In this document: piece by piece, positions 53,348 through 63,515 of the stretch
How positions within the stretch are numbered: position 1 is the first letter of the stretch
Layout of the letters: every line of letters starts with the position of its first letter
DNA from: an uncultured Alphaproteobacteria bacterium
Lineage (GTDB): Bacteria > Pseudomonadota > Alphaproteobacteria > HIMB59
Direction: 5' to 3'
NCBI GenBank assembly: GCA_902521795.1
Contig: CABYSX010000003.1
Location: forward strand, 1-64,000
Length of the DNA stretch: 64,000 nucleotides
Notes under the pieces: model-generated
What the model was told of the DNA's origin: nothing
What the model saw: the letters and a program-made list of their open reading frames with translations, nothing else
The model's database searches: none
Program-made: the position numbers and the translations under genes

Positions 53348-54277
53348 ATGAAAAAACAACGCATTGTTTATTTTGGCTCACCAGAATTTTCCCTTCCTCC
53401 TTTAAAGACACTTTACCTTGGCGGTTATGAAATAGTTGGAATTTACACTCAAGAACCAAAAAAAAAATTTAGAGGACAAAAAAAATATAATACTCCAGTA
53501 CAACAATGGGCAGAGAGTCAACTTCTTCCCGTTTTTACCCCCGAAAAACTCGATGATACATCTTTAAAAGATTTTAAATCGTTAAAGCCGGACGCTGCAA
53601 TACTTTTTGCTTATGGAAAAATAGTTCCATTAAATTGGCTAAATACACCTTTACATGGCTTTATTAATATACATGCCTCACTCCTTCCAAAGTGGAGAGG
53701 GGCAGCGCCTGTTCAAAGGGCTATTGAAAACAATGATAAAAAAACAGGTATTAGTATTATGAAAATGAATGATCGAATAGATGAAGGCCCAATATTAGCC
53801 CAGCAGGACATTGAAATAAAGAATACTACTGATGGAAAGCAATTAATTGATCAAATAAGTTATGAGTCTTGCTCGTTATTATTTAACACACTAAAAAAAT
53901 ACTTCCTCGGTCAAGTGTCATTAAAAGAGCAAGATCATTCACTATCTACATACGCAAAAAAAATAAATAAAACTGAAACACAAGTAGATTGGGGATTATC
54001 AGCAAATATAATCGAAAAAAAAATAAGAGCTTTTTACCCATCACCAGCAATGTGGTTTAAACATAAAGGTCACAGATACAAAATTTTGAAAGCTAAAATT
54101 TCAAATAAACAGGACATAGAGGGAAAAATAATTAATTTACCTCTTACCGTAGCATGCAGTGAGCAAAGTTTAGATATTTTAGAAATTCAAGCCGAAGGAA
54201 AGAAGCCATTAAATATTAAAGAATTTGCTTTAGGCAATAATCAATTTCAATTAAATGAAAGAATTAATAATGGCTAA
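53348..54277 (+). CDS. fmt: methionyl-tRNA formyltransferase
   Basis: VYFGSPEFSLPPLKTL, NIHASLLPKWRGAAPVQRAI. Confidence 0.97.
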   Translation: MKKQRIVYFGSPEFSLPPLKTLYLGGYEIVGIYTQEPKKKFRGQKKYNTPVQQWAESQLLPVFTPEKLDDTSLKDFKSLKPDAAILFAYGKIVPLNWLNTPLHGFINIHASLLPKWRGAAPVQRAIENNDKKTGISIMKMNDRIDEGPILAQQDIEIKNTTDGKQLIDQISYESCSLLFNTLKKYFLGQVSLKEQDHSLSTYAKKINKTETQVDWGLSANIIEKKIRAFYPSPAMWFKHKGHRYKILKAKISNKQDIEGKIINLPLTVACSEQSLDILEIQAEGKKPLNIKEFALGNNQFQLNERINNG

Positions 54278-55007
54278 CATAAAACTTACAATTGAATATC
54301 ATGGTTTGCCATATTGTGGTTGGCAATATCAGAAAAATGAAAAAACTATTCAAGGTGAAATAGAAAGGGCAATATTCAAATTTTCTGGTGAGAAAAAAAC
54401 AATACAAGGTGCTGGGCGGACAGATGCTGGAGTTCATGCTATTGGACAATGTGCTAGTTTCGAGTTAGATAAAAAATTTGATGATTACCAAATTTTAAAT
54501 GGAATTAATTTTCATCTTGGCACTGAAAAGATTAGGATCACAAAAGTTGAAAATGTAGATGATGAATTTAATGCACGTTTTACTGCGAAAAGTAAAATTT
54601 ATAATTATCAAGTATTTAATAGTTTAGCACCATCAGTAATTGAAAATGACTTTAGCATACATGTTCGACAACCTTTAGATTTAGACTCAATGAGAAACGC
54701 AATTAGGTTTTTAATAGGAAAACATGATTTTTCTTCATTTAGAGCACAAGGTTGTCAAGCTAACAAACCAATTAGAACCATTGATGAAGCTTCAATTGAT
54801 ATCGTAGATCAAAAAATAATTTTTATATTTAAAGCTCAGTCTTTTCTTTATCAACAGATTAGAATAATGGTTGGATCTTTATTAGAAGTTGGTTCAAAAA
54901 ATAAAGATATAAATTGGATAAGTGAATTAATTGACGCTAAAGATAGAAAACTTGCTGGACCAACAGTTCCCTCAAAAGGATTGATTTTAAAGGAGATTAG
55001 CTATTAA
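54270..55007 (+). CDS. truA: tRNA pseudouridine(38-40) synthase
   Basis: IEYHGLPYCGWQYQ, GAGRTDAGVHA; start moved to ATG 54270. Confidence 0.95.
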   Translation: MANIKLTIEYHGLPYCGWQYQKNEKTIQGEIERAIFKFSGEKKTIQGAGRTDAGVHAIGQCASFELDKKFDDYQILNGINFHLGTEKIRITKVENVDDEFNARFTAKSKIYNYQVFNSLAPSVIENDFSIHVRQPLDLDSMRNAIRFLIGKHDFSSFRAQGCQANKPIRTIDEASIDIVDQKIIFIFKAQSFLYQQIRIMVGSLLEVGSKNKDINWISELIDAKDRKLAGPTVPSKGLILKEISY

Positions 55008-56052
55008 AATCCTTATATACACTCAATGTTTTGCTCCAAAAATAGGGGGCATAGAGTCTGTAATGACAAACATAGCTCAGTATGCATACATTTCTCAAAA
55101 CAAGGTAACAGTTTTATCTGATGGCTCTAAACTTTCATCTTCAGATTTTGATAATAAATGTAAATTTAAAATTTTTCGTTTTGACCAAATTAAATTTCTG
55201 AGAAAAAGGATTAAATCAAGTTTTGCTCACAATTTCTTAAAAGAAAATAAGATTGATTTAATCTTTTTCGATAGTTGGAAATCACTAGAGACACTAAATA
55301 CATCGACAAATGCAAAAAAAATTTGCTTAGTTCACGGTAATGAAATTTTAAACTTAAGGAAAAAAGATAGAATTTTAAATTCAATAAACAAAGCAGACTT
55401 GATAATTTTTAACTCTAATTATACAAAAAATAAAACAATTAAAAATTTCAAAATTTCAAAAAAAATTGATCAAAAAATTATTTATCCAGCATTCATTGAA
55501 AAGATCTTTAAAATTAAAATAATTAAAAGAAAATATGATTTATGTACTGTTGCTAGGTTAGAGTATAGGAAAGGTCATCATTTAGTATTTGAAGCAATGT
55601 CTATTCTAAAAAATAAACACGACATTTTACTTAAATACGCTATTCTTGGAGATGGCCCAGAATTATCAAGGCTCAAAGATTTGGTAATTAGGTATTCTCT
55701 TCATGGTCAAGTAGAATTTATAAATCAGAGTTGCCCAGTTGAAAAAATTTTCAAAAATTCATCTGTCCATATCATGCCAACTTTAACAACACCTGAGAGT
55801 GTGGAAGGTTTTGGTATATCTAATATTGAAGCAGCATCTTATGGACTACCTTGTATAGTTAGTAATAGTGGAGGTACACCTGAATCAGTTGGGGATAATG
55901 GAATTATTGTTAAAGAGAATAGTCCAAAAGAACTAGTAAACTCAATTATTGATATTTTTAAAAAGTATAAAACATATAGTAAAAGAAGTTATATATTTGC
56001 AAACAAATTTGACTCTCAAAAAAAGATAAAAGAATATTTAAATATTTTGTAG
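55003..56052 (+). CDS. GT4-family glycosyltransferase, probable ATT start
   Basis: Frame open upstream of the track start: (I/M)KILIYTQCFAPKIGGIESVMTNIAQYA; AAGGAG at 54990-54995 is 7 nt before ATT 55003; VEGFGISNIEAASYGLPCIVSNSGGTPE. Confidence 0.82.
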   Translation: MKILIYTQCFAPKIGGIESVMTNIAQYAYISQNKVTVLSDGSKLSSSDFDNKCKFKIFRFDQIKFLRKRIKSSFAHNFLKENKIDLIFFDSWKSLETLNTSTNAKKICLVHGNEILNLRKKDRILNSINKADLIIFNSNYTKNKTIKNFKISKKIDQKIIYPAFIEKIFKIKIIKRKYDLCTVARLEYRKGHHLVFEAMSILKNKHDILLKYAILGDGPELSRLKDLVIRYSLHGQVEFINQSCPVEKIFKNSSVHIMPTLTTPESVEGFGISNIEAASYGLPCIVSNSGGTPESVGDNGIIVKENSPKELVNSIIDIFKKYKTYSKRSYIFANKFDSQKKIKEYLNIL

Positions 56053-56514
56053 AACTTCTTCGTAGCTTGTTTTTTTTAATTCTCCTGGTTCATCACAGAT
56101 TAATCTAATAATTTTAAGATTATCTATCAGTATAACAGAGCGAATAAGTCTATGACCCATAAAGCTTTTTTCATGATTTCTAATTAATTTAGAAGACTCT
56201 AAAAATTCATTATTACCATCAGATAAAAATAAGATTTTTGAAGCCCCTAATTCTTTTCTCCACAAATCTAGCACATAGGGATCATTAGTAGTCATACAGC
56301 AAATCAGATCTATTTTTTTTTCAGACATTAAATTTTTTGCACCATTGATGAAGGGGGGAAGGTGTTGTATGTGACAGGTTGATGTGAACGCGCCAGGAGC
56401 ACAAATTATTAATGTCCTTTTAAATTTAAGGTTATCATGTAGCCCGAAATTCTTAGTCCCATCTGCAGAAACAGATCTTAAAATAATATCAGGAATTAAA
56501 TCTCCCTCTTTCAA
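56038..56514 (-). CDS. Prx5-like peroxiredoxin/redoxin
   Basis: PGAFTSTCHIQHLPPF. Confidence 0.85.
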   Translation of the reverse strand: MKEGDLIPDIILRSVSADGTKNFGLHDNLKFKRTLIICAPGAFTSTCHIQHLPPFINGAKNLMSEKKIDLICCMTTNDPYVLDLWRKELGASKILFLSDGNNEFLESSKLIRNHEKSFMGHRLIRSVILIDNLKIIRLICDEPGELKKTSYEEVLQNI

Positions 56515-57674
56515 TTATGGAAAAAGTTTTCTAATGTTTTAAGATATATTTTTTCAGTAGTTTTAAGATCATCCACTGAAACACATTCATTAACTTTGTG
56601 AAGTGTTTTATTAATCGTTCCAAATTCAAAAACAGGACAAACTTCCTGCATAAATCTAGCATCTGATGTTCCGCCACCAGTATCTTGACTTGCCTCTAAT
56701 CCAGTTACATCTTTTATTGCTTTAATACAATGCTTTGTAAATGGGCTATCAAAAGCTTGGAAGGGCATACCTCTAAAAGTTAATTTCAAATTATATTTAC
56801 AATTGTTCTCTGAGCAAATCTTAGTTAAATGTTTGTCAAAATAGTTTTGTATTTTTGCTTGATCCCAATTATCATTAAATCGCATGTCACCTACAGTAAT
56901 TAATTTTTCAGGGATAACATTTTTTGCTTTATTATTTAAATTTATTTGGGTGAACTGAAGAGTTGAAGGTTCAAAGTATTCCGCTCCATCATCAAGTTTC
57001 TGATCATCGAAAAAAGAGATTAACTTAGACATGCAATGCAGTGGGTTTTGAGCTAGTTGAGGGTAAGCAGCGTGTCCTTGTTTACCAATAATTTCAATTT
57101 GAACATCTACAGCTCCTTTTCTTCCCACTTTTATTTGATCACCAATTACTTTCTCTGAAGATGACTCAGTAGCTATTGAGCCATCAATCCTTATATTATT
57201 TTCTTTTAACCATTTTACGACCTTCTTCACTCCGTTAACAGAGTCAGCCTCTTCATCTCCTGTGATAATAAAACTTATTGTGCCGTTAAAATCCTTGTTT
57301 TCCTTAATAAATTTAAAAACACTCACCATACTAGCTGCAGTACAACCCTTCATATCCTCAGATCCACGACCATAAAGATACCCATCTTTAATTGTTGGCT
57401 TAAAAGGATGAGTGTCCCAATCTTCTAAGTTACCAGGAGGCACTACGTCAACATGACATAAAAAATTAAAATGTTTTCCATTGGTGTTGGTTGGTCCATA
57501 TGTAGCCATGATATTTATGACTTCGTAGCTTCCATCCCCATCAAAATTTAATTGTTTAGTTACAAAACCATTTTCTTCAAATGTTTTAATTAAAAAGTCA
57601 AAAATATCTTGCTTCGCAGGAGTAACAGAATCAAAAGATATTAATTTTTTTGATAGTTCTATTGTGTCTAACAT
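56511..57674 (-). CDS. dapE: succinyl-diaminopimelate desuccinylase
   Basis: FLCHVDVVPPG, GRGSEDMKGCTAA, ITGDEEADSVNGVKK. Confidence 0.95.
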   Translation of the reverse strand: MLDTIELSKKLISFDSVTPAKQDIFDFLIKTFEENGFVTKQLNFDGDGSYEVINIMATYGPTNTNGKHFNFLCHVDVVPPGNLEDWDTHPFKPTIKDGYLYGRGSEDMKGCTAASMVSVFKFIKENKDFNGTISFIITGDEEADSVNGVKKVVKWLKENNIRIDGSIATESSSEKVIGDQIKVGRKGAVDVQIEIIGKQGHAAYPQLAQNPLHCMSKLISFFDDQKLDDGAEYFEPSTLQFTQINLNNKAKNVIPEKLITVGDMRFNDNWDQAKIQNYFDKHLTKICSENNCKYNLKLTFRGMPFQAFDSPFTKHCIKAIKDVTGLEASQDTGGGTSDARFMQEVCPVFEFGTINKTLHKVNECVSVDDLKTTEKIYLKTLENFFHN

Positions 57675-57675
57675 C

Positions 57676-58506
57676 TTAATCTCTTAACAATTCATTAACT
57701 GAGGTTTTTGATCGAGTTTTTTCATCAACAGTTTTAACAATAACAACACAGTACAAAGATGCATCACCTTTTGAACTTGGAAGACTACCTGGTACAACAA
57801 CTGAATAAGGAGGAACTTTTCCCATATAAATTTCTTTAGTTTCACGATTATAAATTTTAGTTGAAGCTCCAATAAATACCCCCATAGATAATACTGAACC
57901 CTCTCCAACTATCACACCCTCTGCAACTTCAGATCTAGCACCAATAAAACAATTATCTTCAATTATTACAGGGTTTGCTTGTAAGGGTTCTAACACTCCT
58001 CCTATACCTGCACCACCTGAAATATGACAATTTTTTCCAACTTGCGCGCAAGAACCAACTGTTGCCCAAGTGTCTACCATAGTTCCTTCATCAACATAAG
58101 CACCTAGGTTAACAAAACAGGGCATTAAGACAGCACTCTTTGCAATAAAAGCTGACCTCCTTACAACACAGTTAGGAACTGCTCTAAAGCCAGCTGATTG
58201 AAAATTTTCCGATGTCCAATTTTGAAATTTTGAGGGAACTTTATCCCACCATGAAGTATTCCCATGGCTGACACTTGGGCCACCGCTAATCATTTCCATA
58301 TCCTGTATTCTAAAACTTAAAAGTATCGCTTTTTTAAGCCATTGATTGACGTGCCAAATATCATCTTTTTTTTCGCATACTCGAAGCTTTCCTTGATCTA
58401 ATAAGTTAAGAACATTCTCTATACTTTTTTTTGCTTCGCTATCCTCAATAAAATTAATTTGATCTCTTTGATCCCATAACTTTTCAATAACTTCTTGATT
58501 GCTCAT
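57676..58506 (-). CDS. dapD: tetrahydrodipicolinate N-succinyltransferase
   Basis: Hexapeptide repeats; [43 protein letters not shown]. Confidence 0.96.
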   Translation of the reverse strand: MSNQEVIEKLWDQRDQINFIEDSEAKKSIENVLNLLDQGKLRVCEKKDDIWHVNQWLKKAILLSFRIQDMEMISGGPSVSHGNTSWWDKVPSKFQNWTSENFQSAGFRAVPNCVVRRSAFIAKSAVLMPCFVNLGAYVDEGTMVDTWATVGSCAQVGKNCHISGGAGIGGVLEPLQANPVIIEDNCFIGARSEVAEGVIVGEGSVLSMGVFIGASTKIYNRETKEIYMGKVPPYSVVVPGSLPSSKGDASLYCVVIVKTVDEKTRSKTSVNELLRD

Positions 58507-58513
58507 ACTACCT

Positions 58514-59197
58514 TTATATTACGTTTTTTAAGAAATTTTCCAAATCATCAGTAACATGAGAAATATAACCTTTTTCATCAATAATTTTTTGAATATCTGT
58601 TTGTTGGTTAACATCTTTATTTAAGTTGTATTCTAAATTATTCGTTACCCAAACTGTTTGCCATCCCATATTATGAGGCTCTTTTAAATTGATATGAAGA
58701 TCTTCAAACATGGCCGTTGAGCTGTTGTCTAAATTAAATTTCTCCTGAAATGAGTCATAAACTTCCTTATGGGGTTTTGGCATATAATTACTCTCTGAAA
58801 TATCAAAACATCCATCAAAAATATCTGTCATATTAAGCTTTTCTAATACTTTTTCGACATGTTCGAAGTTAGCATTTGTAAAAATATATTTTTTTCCATT
58901 CAAGTTTTTTAATATTTGTGCCAATGGAATATTTGGCTGAACTACTTCATAATTAATTTGATGAACGTAGTCTAAATATTCATCAGGGTTAACTTGATGC
59001 TCGATCATAAGTCCTCTAAGCGTCGTTCCATACTGATGATAATATTTAGATCTTAGAGCTTGAGCATCTCCAGAGGCTAAATTTAATTTTTCCTCAATAA
59101 ACCTTCCCATTAGAATGTGAACCTTATCAAACAAACCACACTCTGCTTTATAAAGGGTGTTATCTAAATCAAAAACCCAGTTAGTAATGTTATTCAT
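58514..59197 (-). CDS. HAD-superfamily hydrolase (pyrimidine 5'-nucleotidase-like)
   Basis: [26 protein letters not shown]. Confidence 0.88.
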   Translation of the reverse strand: MNNITNWVFDLDNTLYKAECGLFDKVHILMGRFIEEKLNLASGDAQALRSKYYHQYGTTLRGLMIEHQVNPDEYLDYVHQINYEVVQPNIPLAQILKNLNGKKYIFTNANFEHVEKVLEKLNMTDIFDGCFDISESNYMPKPHKEVYDSFQEKFNLDNSSTAMFEDLHINLKEPHNMGWQTVWVTNNLEYNLNKDVNQQTDIQKIIDEKGYISHVTDDLENFLKNVI

Positions 59198-59240
59198 AAT
59201 CGTGTTAAACTAATGTTTATTCTAAAAAAGCCAAGAAGAT

Positions 59241-59816
59241 TTACAAAAATTCAAAAACTTTTTTTTGAATTTCAAATACATTATTATTTGTTTTTGAACT
59301 AACTATGAAGTTCTCAAATTTATCATTTAATTCGTCTATAAAAGGTGACTTTTCTTTTATTTTTTTATCACTCTTAGTGTAACAAATAATAACTTTGTCT
59401 TTTATCTCTCTCATGGAGTCAATCATCTCTATATCTATTTTTTTTGGCCCCAACGAATTATCAATTAAAACAAATATTTTCTTTAAGTTTTCACGAGATG
59501 TTAAATATTGAGATACAAGATCTGATATTTGAAAGGCTTCTTTTTGAGATATCTTTGCAAATCCATAGCCTGGAAGATCAACAACCATCATTGAATCCCC
59601 ATGATTAAAAAAATTAATTTGTCTTGTTTTACCTGGTGTATTAGAGATATGCGCTAGTTTTTTCATAAAAATTGCATTAATAAGACTTGATTTTCCAACA
59701 TTAGATCTGCCAATAAAAGCTATTTCAGGAAAGCTTACGTTAGGATATTGACGAGGTTGTGTTGCGCTTAGTAAAAACGTAGTTTGTTTTTTAAAGTAAT
59801 TTGAGACAAGGCTCAT
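59241..59816 (-). CDS. engB: YihA/EngB ribosome biogenesis GTPase
   Basis: EIAFIGRSNVGKSSLINA, NTPGKTRQINFF, DLPGYGFA. Confidence 0.96.
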   Translation of the reverse strand: MSLVSNYFKKQTTFLLSATQPRQYPNVSFPEIAFIGRSNVGKSSLINAIFMKKLAHISNTPGKTRQINFFNHGDSMMVVDLPGYGFAKISQKEAFQISDLVSQYLTSRENLKKIFVLIDNSLGPKKIDIEMIDSMREIKDKVIICYTKSDKKIKEKSPFIDELNDKFENFIVSSKTNNNVFEIQKKVFEFL

Positions 59817-61504
59817 TAACTCTTCATAATTTTTCTTTGTATTATGTATTGTTGGGCCATTGATAATACATTATTTGTTGTCCAATAAATAACTAGCCCT
59901 GCCGCAAAGCCACCTAAAATAAAAGTAAATACGATTGGTAATAAACCAAAAATTTTTGCTTGCATCTTGTCTACTGGGGCAGGATTTAATTTAAATTGTA
60001 CATACATCGAGATACCCATTAAAATTGGCCAAATACCCACATTTAGAATTTGTAATATACCCGGAACATTCCAATCTACAAATCCAAATAGAGTAAGTGC
60101 TCCTAAAGGGTCAGGTGCAGAGAGGTCGTGTATCCATCCTATAAAAGGAGCATGCCTCATTTCAATAGTCACAAACAAAACTTTATACAAGGCAAAAAAT
60201 ACTGGTATTTGTAAAAGAATTGGTAAGCAACCAGCAATAGGGTTTGCCTTCTCCTTTTTATATAAAGCCATCATTTCTTTTTGCATTCCAGCTCTATCAT
60301 CACCATATTGCTCCTTAAGTCTTTGCATTTCAGGCGCTAGTTTTTTCATTTTAGCCATTGATTTAAAAGACTGTTGTGCAAGAGGAAAAAAACAAATTCT
60401 CATAAGAATTGTAAACAATATAATAGACCATCCAAAGTTCCCCACGTATCCAAATATAAACTCTAAAACATTAAAAATAGGCTTGGTTAAAAAATAAAAC
60501 CAACCAAAGTCTACTGAGCGATCAAATCCATCAAAACCATATTCCTCCATGTATTTATCAATAACATTTACAATTTTTGGTCCTGCAAAAATCTTAAAAT
60601 TATGAGATATACTAGCATTGTTAGAAACAGATATTTTATCTCCAACAATATCAGTTTGAAAATTATCTACACTATCCACAAAATTATAACTGTACGTTTG
60701 TTGAACAGGTTCGTTTTGATTAGGGATTATAGCTGTTTGCCAATACTTATCAGTCATCCCAATCCAACCTCCAACAGAAGAATGTTTAATTTTTTTATCG
60801 TCTTTTAGATCGTCATAATCATATTCCTCTAAAACACCATCAGTTATTGATAAGGGTCCTTCATGTAAAATGAAGAAATTTTGCATTTCAGGAATACCTT
60901 GTCTTTTGGACAGACCATAAGGGTAAAGGTCAAAAGAAAGACCAGAATTATTTATAACCCTTTGATCAACATTAAATAAATAGTTTTCATCAAGAGAAAT
61001 TATTTTCTCAAAAGTAATATTCTGATCACTTGTCCAAGTGAGTTTTACAGGATCATTAATACTAATTGAGTTTTTATCAGCAGACCAAATACTGTTGCTA
61101 TCAGGTAGTTCAATTGTACTATCAGAACTTACCCATCCAGTATCCAAATAATAAGCATTATCTGATCCTAAAGGGTTCAAAAATTCAATTAAGTCAGATG
61201 TTGGATCTAGAGTCTCTCTAAATTCTTCTAAGGTTAAATCATCAATTAGCCCACCATTTAAGTTTATAGAGCCTTTAATTTTTGAATTATCAAAATCTAC
61301 TCTTCCCGTTGCATTTATTACTTCATTCCTCTCAGCTAAAACAGTAGTTGTAGATTTTTGAATACTGAGATCAACCAGGCTTTCACCATTTGCTTGTTCT
61401 TCGGTAATTGGTGTTCTCTCTGGTTGAGGTACTAGTAATTGAAAACCAAAAATGATTGCCATTGAAATAATGATTGCTAAAAATAAGTTTTTTTGGTTTT
61501 CCAT
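59816..61504 (-). CDS. yidC: membrane protein insertase YidC
   Basis: NLFLAIIISMAIIFGFQLL; C-terminal GCLPILLQIPVFFALYKVL. Confidence 0.97.
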   Translation of the reverse strand: MENQKNLFLAIIISMAIIFGFQLLVPQPERTPITEEQANGESLVDLSIQKSTTTVLAERNEVINATGRVDFDNSKIKGSINLNGGLIDDLTLEEFRETLDPTSDLIEFLNPLGSDNAYYLDTGWVSSDSTIELPDSNSIWSADKNSISINDPVKLTWTSDQNITFEKIISLDENYLFNVDQRVINNSGLSFDLYPYGLSKRQGIPEMQNFFILHEGPLSITDGVLEEYDYDDLKDDKKIKHSSVGGWIGMTDKYWQTAIIPNQNEPVQQTYSYNFVDSVDNFQTDIVGDKISVSNNASISHNFKIFAGPKIVNVIDKYMEEYGFDGFDRSVDFGWFYFLTKPIFNVLEFIFGYVGNFGWSIILFTILMRICFFPLAQQSFKSMAKMKKLAPEMQRLKEQYGDDRAGMQKEMMALYKKEKANPIAGCLPILLQIPVFFALYKVLFVTIEMRHAPFIGWIHDLSAPDPLGALTLFGFVDWNVPGILQILNVGIWPILMGISMYVQFKLNPAPVDKMQAKIFGLLPIVFTFILGGFAAGLVIYWTTNNVLSMAQQYIIQRKIMKS

Positions 61505-61505
61505 A

Positions 61506-61760
61506 TTATTTTTTTACAGGATCGTACCCCGATGAACCTAAAGGGTTACATTTTAGAATTCGAAGAGTTCCTTTTGTTATCCCTTTTAAAACACCAAATT
61601 CTTGAATAGCTTCAATTGTATACTGAGAGCATGTCGGAAGATGTCTACAAGTGTTGGGTAACATAGGTGATATAAATAACTGATAGATTTTTATAGGAGT
61701 AATAAAAAGTATCTTCCAGAGTTTTTTAATATTATTTTTCATATGATATGAATTTTTCAA
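61506..61760 (-). CDS. yidD: membrane protein insertion efficiency factor YidD
   Basis: YQLFISPMLPNTCRHLPTCSQYTIEAI. Confidence 0.95.
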   Translation of the reverse strand: MKNSYHMKNNIKKLWKILFITPIKIYQLFISPMLPNTCRHLPTCSQYTIEAIQEFGVLKGITKGTLRILKCNPLGSSGYDPVKK

Positions 61761-62061
61761 TATCTTGTTTTAAATCAATAAAAGGTACTTTCAAAACTGT
61801 TTTTTTTAGTATTAACACAAATTTAACTTGATTTAATGTGTTTATAAGATTGCTCGTACGAATTGCTTCTCTGGTTCTTCTTTTAGCTCTATTCCTTTCA
61901 ACAGCATTTCCAAGCTTTTTACTGGCAATAATACCAACTAGAAAAGACTCTAAATTAGCATCATGGAGAATATAACCATTAAAATATGAACTTTTAAAGT
62001 AGTGACCTTTATTTCTAATTTGAGAAAATTCGGATGATTTTTTTAGAGTTGGGAGTCTCAA
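61732..62061 (-). CDS. rnpA: ribonuclease P protein component
   Basis: KKLGNAVERNRAKRRTREAIR; TTG start. Confidence 0.94.
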   Translation of the reverse strand: MRLPTLKKSSEFSQIRNKGHYFKSSYFNGYILHDANLESFLVGIIASKKLGNAVERNRAKRRTREAIRTSNLINTLNQVKFVLILKKTVLKVPFIDLKQDIEKFISYEK

Positions 62062-62064
62062 TAA

Positions 62065-62199
62065 TTAGGCTGATAGTCTAGATCGACCTTTAGCTCTTCT
62101 TGCATTAATAACTTTACGACCGCCAACAGTTGCCATTCTAGACCGAAAACCGTGTCTTCTTTTTCTAACTAATTGGCTGGGTTGATATGTTCTTTTCAT
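62065..62199 (-). CDS. rpmH: 50S ribosomal protein bL34
   Basis: Manual translation [44 protein letters not shown]; below ORF-track cutoff. Confidence 0.98.
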   Translation of the reverse strand: MKRTYQPSQLVRKRRHGFRSRMATVGGRKVINARRAKGRSRLSA

Positions 62200-62272
62200 T
62201 ATTATTACACCTAAAAAATAGGTTCCTACATTTAACAATTATTGATATGAAGTCAATAAATAAAAACAAATT

Positions 62273-63103
62273 ATGCTGATAATTAAAGATATTTCTAATT
62301 TGCAGTCCTATTTGAGCGCTTATCAAAATCGAAAATATTCAATTGGTTATGTGCCAACAATGGGAGCTCTTCACAAAGGACATGGTGAATTAATCAAGCA
62401 ATCAAAAAAAAATAACCACAAAACTATTGTCAGTATTTTTGTTAATGAAAAACAATTTAGTAGTAAAGAGGATTTTGAAACCTATCCAAGGAATAAAGGT
62501 TTTGATTATGATTTCTGCATAGATAACGAAGTAGACATACTATTTGAACCCTCATCTGAGGAAATATTTAAAAATGATGAAACTCTATTAAAGAATAAAA
62601 ATTTTAAAGATATTCTTTGTGATAAATTTAGAAGAGGACACTTTGACGGTGTTATCACTGTTCTTGATAAATTTTTTTCCATTATAAAAAGTAATAAAGT
62701 TTATTTTGGCGAAAAAGATTATCAGCAACTAAAGATCATTGAGAAATTTATTGAAGAAAAATACAAATCTTTAGACTTAGTTTCTGTCCCAACACAAAGA
62801 CACGAAGAGGGAATAGCTTATTCATCAAGAAATGAAAAGCTAAGTAAAAAGCAAACTCAAGATTTTGTAGATTTTCATAAAAAAGTTAAAAATTTTATAG
62901 GTTCTCTTGAAGAGTCTTTAGATATTGAAACAGCTAACCAAAAAGCAAATGATTTTATGAAATTACAAAATATTGATAAATTTGATTATTTTGAATTCAG
63001 AAATTATACTGACCTAAGTTTTGTCGGTACTGTATCTCATGCCAGACTTTTCTATGCAATCTATAAAGGTAAAATTAGATTAATTGATAATTTAAAAGTT
63101 TAA
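62273..63103 (+). CDS. panC: pantothenate synthetase
   Basis: GYVPTMGALHKGHGELI, FRRGHFDGVITVLDKFF, YFGEKDYQQL, SSRNEKLS. Confidence 0.93.
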   Translation: MLIIKDISNLQSYLSAYQNRKYSIGYVPTMGALHKGHGELIKQSKKNNHKTIVSIFVNEKQFSSKEDFETYPRNKGFDYDFCIDNEVDILFEPSSEEIFKNDETLLKNKNFKDILCDKFRRGHFDGVITVLDKFFSIIKSNKVYFGEKDYQQLKIIEKFIEEKYKSLDLVSVPTQRHEEGIAYSSRNEKLSKKQTQDFVDFHKKVKNFIGSLEESLDIETANQKANDFMKLQNIDKFDYFEFRNYTDLSFVGTVSHARLFYAIYKGKIRLIDNLKV

Positions 63104-63105
63104 AT

Positions 63106-63180
63106 TGGCGGTTCTGCAAGGATTCGAACCCTGAATTCTTGATCCGTAGTCAAGTGTGATATCCGTTTCACCACAGAACC
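63106..63180 (-). tRNA. tRNA-Arg(ACG)
   Basis: Minus strand GGTTCTG..CTTGA-CTACGGA-TCAAG..GGTTCGAATCC..CAGAACC-G-CCA; anticodon ACG; CCA encoded. Confidence 0.93.
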
Positions 63181-63275
63181 TTAATCTAAGTATATCACCA
63201 TAATTCAATCGTTGTACTTAATCCTACGAAACTCATTACGGAGCCATTACGGGCAACGAATGAAGAAGGGATATA

Positions 63276-63430
63276 ATGGGAAGTATAACTAAACGAAAGA
63301 TGAAAGATGTAAAGGGCAATCGCTATGTCTTATTTCAAGCATAGGTGAACATGAAGGGACAAAGATATTCTCGAGCTTTTCAATATATGCGGGAAGCAAG
63401 GAGTTACATTAGCGAACAAAAGGGATTATT
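63276..63430 (+). pseudogene. truncated tyrosine-integrase N-terminal domain remnant
   Basis: MGSITKRKMKDVKGNRYVLFQA*VNMKGQRYSRAFQYMREARSYISEQKGL with in-frame TAG (63342-63344). Confidence 0.6.
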
Positions 63431-63515
63431 CAGTAGAAGTTGTTTGTCGGGGGGAGGGAACAACGTTGTGTTTCCTCCACCCTTAGTGTTGCAGAGGTGT
63501 GAAATCTTCAAACCT

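Noticed and set aside
59967-60497. 176-aa plus ORF antisense to yidC
   Set aside because: Shadow of the conserved YidC coding sequence
63224-63253. CATTACGG direct repeat (period 11) before the integrase remnant
   Set aside because: Only two short copies; too little for a repeat or arm-site claim
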